From positions 6,525-43,171 of the forward strand of contig FR889220.1 of assembly GCA_000431815.1 (NCBI GenBank): DNA of 36,647 nt. Reading direction: 5' to 3'. The notes beneath the pieces are model-generated. The model was not told where the DNA came from. It saw only the letters and a list, made by a program, of their open reading frames with translations, and made no database searches. Shown one piece after another: positions 32,323 through 36,647 of the stretch; position 1 is the stretch's first letter; each line of letters begins with the position of its first letter. This DNA is from Butyrivibrio sp. CAG:318 (GTDB lineage: Bacteria > Bacillota > Clostridia > Lachnospirales > Lachnospiraceae). The translations under genes were made by a program, and so were the position numbers.

Positions 32323-33459
32323 TCAATAATTTCCTAAAAGTTTAAATGCATTTGATTCTTCACATATGCCTCTGAGTGCATTCCTGACACCCGCATCGGC
32401 AAGATTTCCCTCGAAATCCACGAAAAACCTGAATTCCCAGTTATGTTCCGGTATCGGCCTTGATTCAATCTGTGTCATATTAAGGCCATTGAACATTATA
32501 TGTGAAATTGCATTATAGAGACTTCCTGCTTTATGGTCTATCTCAAAGCAGATACTTACCTTTGAAGCACCTTTTACAAATGCTCTCCTGCTGCTGATAA
32601 TAACAAATCTCGTCGTATTGCCTCCTTCTGAATTGATATTTTCGGCTGCGATCTCAAGTCCGTATTCTTTCGCACAATTAGGCGAGGCAATCGCTGCCTG
32701 CGTATAATCGTCCTCCTCGGCAATCTTGCATGCGCTCATAGCCGTATTAAGATAGGATTCCCTTTCCCATTCTTTATGTTCATCAAGATATCTGGCACAT
32801 TGCATAAGTGCCTGCGGGTGGGAATATACTTTGCGGATCTTACTTATATCAGCCCCCGGCTTCACAAGGAGACAGTGTCTGACTCTTAAGAAAGTTTCTC
32901 CAACTATGTAATTATTGTATTCCTGAAGGAGGTCATATGTATCACTTACCATACCGGCCGATGAATTATCAATCGGAATTACCGCATAATCCGCTTCTCC
33001 GATACTTACTTTCTCCATCGCGTCCCTGAAGGTATTAACGTTAATACTGTCGACATTTTCTCCGAAATAATTAATCATCGCCTCATGGCTGTATGCTCCC
33101 GGCACGCCCTGATATGCCACTTTAACACCGGTCTTTGGCAATACTTCCACCGTTTCGTAGGGCTCAAGCTTTGAATCGCCCTCACGGCTCTCAAGCTTAC
33201 CGTACTGAAGTTTACGGCTCATGGCCATTATCTGTGTAAAAAGCTCTGCAATGCATTTACCGTTGAATTCATCATCTGACATTGCAACAAGATTTGCTAT
33301 TTTACTTTCTTCACGCTCTTTGTCAAAAACAGGTTTACCCGTAGCCAGCTTGTAATCGGCAACATTTCCGGCAACCTTCATTCTTTTCTCAAAAAGCTCA
33401 ACAATCCGGGAATCTATTTCATCTATCTCTTTTCTGGACTCCTGTAAATCTACATACAT
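32323..33459 (-). CDS. pheA: Bifunctional chorismate mutase/prephenate dehydratase
   Basis: Two steps of phenylalanine synthesis from chorismate. 378 residues: chorismate mutase type II (about 1-90, RKEIDEIDSRIVELFEKRMKVA), prephenate dehydratase (about 110-290, VAYQGVPGAYSHEA and NTTRFVIIS) and a C-terminal ACT domain (about 300-375) with the ESRPIPEHNWEFRFFVD motif that binds phenylalanine for feedback inhibition. AAAGGAAA is 11 bases upstream. First gene of a four-gene operon with DUF815, ppx and ppk. It is divergent from the DUF5050 gene. No leader peptide with Phe codons or T-box is evident in the 110-base divergent gap. Confidence 0.96.
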   Translation of the reverse strand: MYVDLQESRKEIDEIDSRIVELFEKRMKVAGNVADYKLATGKPVFDKEREESKIANLVAMSDDEFNGKCIAELFTQIMAMSRKLQYGKLESREGDSKLEPYETVEVLPKTGVKVAYQGVPGAYSHEAMINYFGENVDSINVNTFRDAMEKVSIGEADYAVIPIDNSSAGMVSDTYDLLQEYNNYIVGETFLRVRHCLLVKPGADISKIRKVYSHPQALMQCARYLDEHKEWERESYLNTAMSACKIAEEDDYTQAAIASPNCAKEYGLEIAAENINSEGGNTTRFVIISSRRAFVKGASKVSICFEIDHKAGSLYNAISHIMFNGLNMTQIESRPIPEHNWEFRFFVDFEGNLADAGVRNALRGICEESNAFKLLGNY

Positions 33460-33508
33460 AACTAATTATTTCCTTTCCGGTATGATACCAACGTAATGTA
33501 TATTTTTC

Positions 33509-33537
33509 TTGAAAATTATGTATAATTAGTGGATAAT
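33509..33537 (+). promoter_or_regulatory. DUF5050 gene promoter
   Basis: TTGAAA (33509-33514) and GATAAT (33532-33537) are spaced 17 bases apart on the plus strand, 33 bases ahead of the DUF5050 start. It lies in the divergent gap with pheA. Confidence 0.6.
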
Positions 33538-33569
33538 ATTTAATGGATATATAAAGGTGGATATAATAT

Positions 33570-34574
33570 ATGAGAAAGTCAATACATTTTATTATACCCG
33601 GGGTTCTGATTTTAATAGCAGCAGGGGTAATAATTGCAATTCTATTATCAAAAAGAATACCTGATAACGACTCCGGCGTAATCGGAAATACAGCCGGTAA
33701 TCTCAACAGTGGTGGTCTCTTCTGTGAAACTGACGGCACTGTTTTCTTCTCAAACCCTTATGATGACGGCCATCTGTATTCGATGGACTCTGATTGTGAT
33801 AACATTAAATATCTTTCGCATGACCGCGTTTCGTATATCAATGCTGCCGGTAAATTCGTATACTATGTCAAAGGAAACACCAAATCAGATGATATGACCA
33901 TGATGTTCCGAGGTGATCTGTTCGGAGTCGTACGATGCCGTCATGACGGAAGCGACTCAGAAGTTCTTGCTTCCGGTTACTCAACTGACCTTGCCCTCTC
34001 GGGCAGCAGTCTTATATACAACACAAGTGACGGTACCCAGTCCACCACTGCATCCATTGACATCCGCGGTGAAAATATGACTACGGTCAGCCGTCATACA
34101 TATTCAACCGCAAGCGTATCTGACGGCAAAGTGTATTATTCCAATAATGGCGATAACCACTCTATATATGAGCTTGACGTAGACAAACGGTCTGCTTCGT
34201 TATTCCTTGACGGCAATACGGCAATGGCGAACCTCATCGGTGATTATATGTATTACATAGACTTAGACAATAACAATTCACTGACCAGAATTAACCTTAC
34301 CACCACTGGGCAGGAAATATTAAGTCCTGCCGGATGCTCACTGTACAATGTGTATAATAATATTGTATATTATTATATCAACGGTGATTCACCTGCCCTT
34401 TACCGTGCGAATACCGACGGTTCGGATAAAACACTCATTATGGAAAAATCCATAGCATCCATCTCATGCACATCCATATATACATTTTTCCAGATTGCCG
34501 ATGATGAAACGTTATACCGCATCGAGACAAACGGCGAGCCGAACGTGCAGGTATTCTATATACAGCCGCAGTAA
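33570..34574 (+). CDS. DUF5050-type membrane-anchored beta-propeller-like protein
   Basis: 334 residues. One N-terminal signal-anchor segment (about 7-28, FIIPGVLILIAAGVIIAILL) is followed by a largely beta extracellular part. It contains repeated units with a YYINxxD or LYRxNxDG flavour (for example FFSNPYDDGHLYSMDSD, VYYSNNGDNHSIYELDVD, YYYINGDSPALYRANTDGS), each about 40-45 residues, as in DUF5050/TolB-like propellers. Function unknown; surface binding is likely. AAAGGTGG lies about 8 bases before the ATG. It is divergent from pheA and ends near a bidirectional terminator. Confidence 0.85.
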   Translation: MRKSIHFIIPGVLILIAAGVIIAILLSKRIPDNDSGVIGNTAGNLNSGGLFCETDGTVFFSNPYDDGHLYSMDSDCDNIKYLSHDRVSYINAAGKFVYYVKGNTKSDDMTMMFRGDLFGVVRCRHDGSDSEVLASGYSTDLALSGSSLIYNTSDGTQSTTASIDIRGENMTTVSRHTYSTASVSDGKVYYSNNGDNHSIYELDVDKRSASLFLDGNTAMANLIGDYMYYIDLDNNNSLTRINLTTTGQEILSPAGCSLYNVYNNIVYYYINGDSPALYRANTDGSDKTLIMEKSIASISCTSIYTFFQIADDETLYRIETNGEPNVQVFYIQPQ

Positions 34575-34660
34575 CCAACGGCCATATTATGAGTTTACCA
34601 CATCCGCAGTGATTTTTCACTATTTTTAAACGATTTTGATTTTGATTCTAAGAAATTCAA

Positions 34661-34691
34661 AAAGGAACTCAAATTATTTAAGTTCTTTTTT
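34661..34691. terminator. Bidirectional intrinsic terminator between convergent genes
   Basis: A 9-bp stem AAAGGAACT/AGTTCTTTT (34661-34669 and 34681-34689, one G-U pair) with T runs both ways: TTTTTT on the plus strand and CCTTTTTG on the minus strand. It would end both the DUF5050 gene and the alpha/beta hydrolase gene. Confidence 0.75.
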
Positions 34692-34736
34692 AGTTCTTCT
34701 AATATTTTCAGTTCCGTGTAAATGGCCTGTATCCCT

Positions 34737-35666
34737 TTACCTCTCACGCCATTCTTTTAATGCGTCCGAGAGCCTTCTGTCAATGTCTTTTCTTGTTGCT
34801 TCGCACTCCTTAGGATATTCCTTTGCTGCCCTAAAGACAAATTTCAATACGAATTTAAGTCCTATCGGCAATGCCTTGCGAAGCATTGATTCCGGCAGGA
34901 CAAAATGCGTTCCGTGTTCATACACAAGCGGTACATACTCACAGCTGTGCGGACGCTCCTTAAGACGCTTATCCATGCGGTGGATATATTTTCCCGCCTC
35001 CCAGAAAGAATCGTCCTCCGCTCCCACAAGAAACAGTTTTCCCTTAATATTTTCGATCTTTATCATTTCCTCTTCCGTGTGTTCCCTTGCTTTTTCGGAA
35101 TCGATGAACAGACAGGTGCTTCTCTCAATGTCACCGGAGCCTTTTGTCTCCTCTTCGATTTTCTGCCAGTATACCGGATGGTCGTACACAAACGGCATAT
35201 AAGGAAGCGGCTCTCCTTTCCATGAGAGGGTCGATGTTCCCGGAACCGGCCATTCCTTGCACCCGTCTTTATTTCCCTGTTCAAATCCCTGCCAAACAAA
35301 ATCGCTGGCCGTAAGTGCGAATGTCAATGTAATATCCGGGAAAAAAGATGCCGCCACAAGCGAATCCATTCCTGCCGTGCTCATACCCATAATTCCGATT
35401 TTGCGGTTTCCGTTGCTCTTAAGCCATCCTATCGCCGTCTCGATTCTTTCAAGCGGGTTATTTACGTGGCTGTAATTTTTCTTCCCCGGAGACACGCAAA
35501 GGACATTCACTCCGTTTTTATGTAACCATTTCGCACCGCACTTTGCCATGTAATCGTTGGGGTCATCTCCGAACAACCCGATAAATGCGCAGTCCGAACC
35601 CTTTGAATTTTCATAATAGGTTCCGTAGAAACCATCTTTCTCAATTTTCAAAAACTGTTTTTTCAT
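34737..35666 (-). CDS. Alpha/beta hydrolase, BAAT (acyl-CoA thioester hydrolase)-like
   Basis: 309 residues, cytoplasmic. Nucleophile elbow GMSTAGMDS with Ser96, a catalytic Asp at about 218-219 in LVGAEDDSFW, and His251/His254 in YEHGTHFVLP. The layout and the C-terminal part (LPLVYEHGTHFVLPESM) resemble the BAAT C-terminal domain found in acyl-CoA thioesterase/bile acid acyltransferase relatives; bacterial members are mostly uncharacterised. GGAGG lies 7 bases before the start. Upstream are a consensus -35 and a palindrome overlapping the promoter, so a MarR- or TetR-type repressor may control it. Confidence 0.82.
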   Translation of the reverse strand: MKKQFLKIEKDGFYGTYYENSKGSDCAFIGLFGDDPNDYMAKCGAKWLHKNGVNVLCVSPGKKNYSHVNNPLERIETAIGWLKSNGNRKIGIMGMSTAGMDSLVAASFFPDITLTFALTASDFVWQGFEQGNKDGCKEWPVPGTSTLSWKGEPLPYMPFVYDHPVYWQKIEEETKGSGDIERSTCLFIDSEKAREHTEEEMIKIENIKGKLFLVGAEDDSFWEAGKYIHRMDKRLKERPHSCEYVPLVYEHGTHFVLPESMLRKALPIGLKFVLKFVFRAAKEYPKECEATRKDIDRRLSDALKEWRER

Positions 35667-35687
35667 CTTTTTTCCTCCATTGCCGAT

Positions 35688-35720
35688 AAAAAAAAGCAGA
35701 TTTATATTTAATCTGCTTTT
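35688..35720 (-). terminator. Strong intrinsic terminator upstream of the alpha/beta hydrolase gene
   Basis: An 11-bp stem AAAAGCAGATT/AATCTGCTTTT (35692-35702 and 35710-35720) with a 7-base loop, and eight T in a row on the minus strand. It sits between the hydrolase promoter and its ribosome binding site, and probably stops read-through from the LOG gene side. Confidence 0.75.
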
Positions 35721-35749
35721 ATGTTAGTCTCAACTAACTACATTGTCAA
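35721..35749 (-). promoter_or_regulatory. Promoter and operator-like palindrome of the hydrolase gene
   Basis: On the minus strand TTGACA (35744-35749) and TAACAT (35721-35726) are spaced 17 bases apart. A perfect palindrome GTTAGT-CTCA-ACTAAC (35723-35738) covers the spacer and part of the -10, resembling MarR-type TTAGT...ACTAA sites. Confidence 0.55.
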
Positions 35750-35790
35750 CTTTTCTTTTCAGGAAAAAATTATATCTTTTTCGCGTTCTC

Positions 35791-35812
35791 TGGTAAAATC
35801 CATTTTTTACCA
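35791..35812. repeat. Inverted repeat TGGTAAAA-N6-TTTTACCA
   Basis: Perfect 8-bp arms (35791-35798 and 35805-35812) in the 214-base gap between the LOG gene and the hydrolase gene. No clear T run follows on the minus strand, so a terminator role for the LOG gene is uncertain. The rest of the gap shows nothing else. Confidence 0.4.
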
Positions 35813-35880
35813 CAACCGGCAATCTGTTAATTGTCGTCTTATTTGTTACCAATTATTGTATTATCCCTATAAACCGGAAG

Positions 35881-36417
35881 TTATGCTAATTTCAAAATTC
35901 GTTTTATATCGTCGAGATTTTCGACAAAATAAATTCCCTCCTGTCGTTCTTTGGATGACAGCCCTTTTTCAATCATATGATTCAGAAGTGATTTCAAATC
36001 ATCGTAGTAACCATTCAAGTTATAGAGAATGCAAGGTGCATCCAGATGTTTCAAAGACACCTTCGACATTACCTCTGCAATTTCCTCCAGTGTTCCCGTA
36101 CCTCCCGGAAAAGCAATAAAGGCTTCTCCCAACTCAATCATTTTGTTTTTTCTCTCAGACATATCCTTAGTCACAATCAGTTTTGTCAGCCCATCATGTT
36201 GAAACTCATTTTCAATAAAAAAATTTGGCTCAACACCCGTAACATTACCGCCTGCTTTCAAGACACTGTCTGCCAATGCTCCCATTAAACCACCTTTGGA
36301 ACCACCGTAAACAAGTGCGTTGCCACTGTTTCCTATCCATGTTCCCAATTTCTCAACTGCTTTTCGTAAGCATGGGTCATTTCCTTCGTTTGCGCCAAGA
36401 TAAACTGTGATATTCAT
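35881..36417 (-). CDS. LOG-family (TIGR00730-type) protein, putative cytokinin riboside phosphoribohydrolase
   Basis: 178 residues with the LOG Rossmann fold. VYLGANEG at the start, VYGGSKGGLMGALADSVL (36-53), MSERKNKM with the conserved Arg89-Lys90, and the signature PGGTGTLEE (104-112) are all present. LOG enzymes split nucleoside 5'-monophosphates into base and ribose 5-phosphate; most bacterial members have unknown physiological substrates. AGGAGA lies about 9 bases before the start. The surrounding DNA is more AT-rich than the left part of the window. Confidence 0.9.
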   Translation of the reverse strand: MNITVYLGANEGNDPCLRKAVEKLGTWIGNSGNALVYGGSKGGLMGALADSVLKAGGNVTGVEPNFFIENEFQHDGLTKLIVTKDMSERKNKMIELGEAFIAFPGGTGTLEEIAEVMSKVSLKHLDAPCILYNLNGYYDDLKSLLNHMIEKGLSSKERQEGIYFVENLDDIKRILKLA

Positions 36418-36444
36418 TAAAAATTTTCTCCTATGACTTTCGAT

Positions 36445-36618
36445 TTATCTTTTAATTCTTAGTTGCTTTTCATTTTTCCGTTTCCTTTTAATTGATGTAA
36501 CCATCATATCTGGGAACTTACTCTTGATGCTCCAGTAACTGTCATTATTTTTTTGTTGTTCGGAAATTGAATACATTAAGTCCTGTTTCTTCATCATAAA
36601 CTCTGTCAACTTTTCCAT
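36445..36618 (-). CDS. Possible small basic protein, unidentified
   Basis: A 57-residue reading frame starting MEKLTEFMMKKQD and ending in a Lys/Arg-rich tail (KRKRKNEKQLRIKR). It resembles no family I know. The ribosome binding site is weak. It overlaps, in another frame, the last 74 bases of the partial gene at the window edge, so at most one of the two may be real unless they are coupled overlapping genes. Confidence 0.3.
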   Translation of the reverse strand: MEKLTEFMMKKQDLMYSISEQQKNNDSYWSIKSKFPDMMVTSIKRKRKNEKQLRIKR

Positions 36619-36646
36619 CAATTACCGTAATAACGAGCTCGCAAGT
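36545..36646 (-). CDS. C-terminal end of an unidentified gene cut by the window edge
   Basis: A minus-strand frame open from the right edge to TAA at 36545-36547 gives 33 residues that include ELVITVIDGKVDRVYDEETG. Composition is ordinary for a folded protein tail. I do not recognise it, and the rest lies outside the window. Confidence 0.4.
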   Translation of the reverse strand, partial: TCELVITVIDGKVDRVYDEETGLNVFNFRTTKK

Positions 36647-36647
36647 T

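Noticed and set aside
35721..36119. Plus-strand 132-residue frame
   Set aside because: Most of it is antisense to the LOG gene, and its start lies on the hydrolase promoter palindrome.

Overview
The window looks like a chromosomal segment of an anaerobic Clostridia, most likely a Lachnospiraceae-type gut commensal. This is inferred from the AGGAGG-type ribosome binding sites, the AT-rich spacers, the gene families present (GGGtGRT protein, DUF815 ATPase, DUF5050 protein, zinc-ribbon membrane protein) and the close matches of individual proteins to clostridial types. Nearly all genes lie on the minus strand. Only three plus-strand genes are convincing: a LysR regulator, a PHP phosphoesterase and a DUF5050 protein. 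I see no rRNA, tRNA, insertion sequence, prophage or CRISPR array.

Layout, left to right. (1) 1-3617, branched-chain amino acids: the start of leuC and a divergent LysR regulator with a palindromic T-N11-A site between them, then an HD hydrolase and an ilvN-ilvC operon that lacks ilvB. (2) 3618-9004, membrane and signalling: a CPA2 cation/proton antiporter, a flotillin coupled to a GDSL hydrolase, and a soluble hybrid histidine kinase. (3) 9141-11212, a c-di-GMP module: an HD-GYP protein gene, then a promoter, two near-duplicate c-di-GMP-I-type aptamers with an intrinsic terminator between them, then an anchored CAP-domain protein. (4) 11253-14281: a small membrane protein, a solitary Phd/YefM antitoxin, and the pair NifU-like Fe-S scaffold plus GGGtGRT protein of unknown function. 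(5) 14360-20867, a copper operon: csoR with a clear operator, copA carrying a C-terminal CopZ-like domain, then a GH2 beta-galactosidase overlapping copA, and a small anchored protein. (6) 20932-24040, sulfur amino acids: SGNH hydrolase, cystathionine gamma-synthase/lyase-like enzyme and MalY/PatB beta-lyase, joined by TAATG overlaps behind one strong promoter with an operator-like dyad. (7) 24071-26371: a zinc-ribbon membrane protein and a transglutaminase-like lipoprotein. (8) 26507-33537: a PHP phosphoesterase convergent with a pheA-DUF815-ppx-ppk operon that joins phenylalanine synthesis to polyphosphate metabolism. (9) 33570-36647: a DUF5050 protein, a BAAT-type alpha/beta hydrolase, a LOG-family protein and two overlapping unidentified reading frames at the edge.

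The parts most worth following are the HD-GYP/tandem riboswitch/CAP module, the copA gene whose last domain has its own Shine-Dalgarno sequence and ATG (a possible hidden copZ), the placement of lacZ in a copper-controlled operon, and the Fe-S scaffold plus GGGtGRT pair. Promoters and operators were read by eye from consensus matches and no homology search was run. Family names rest on recognised motifs.
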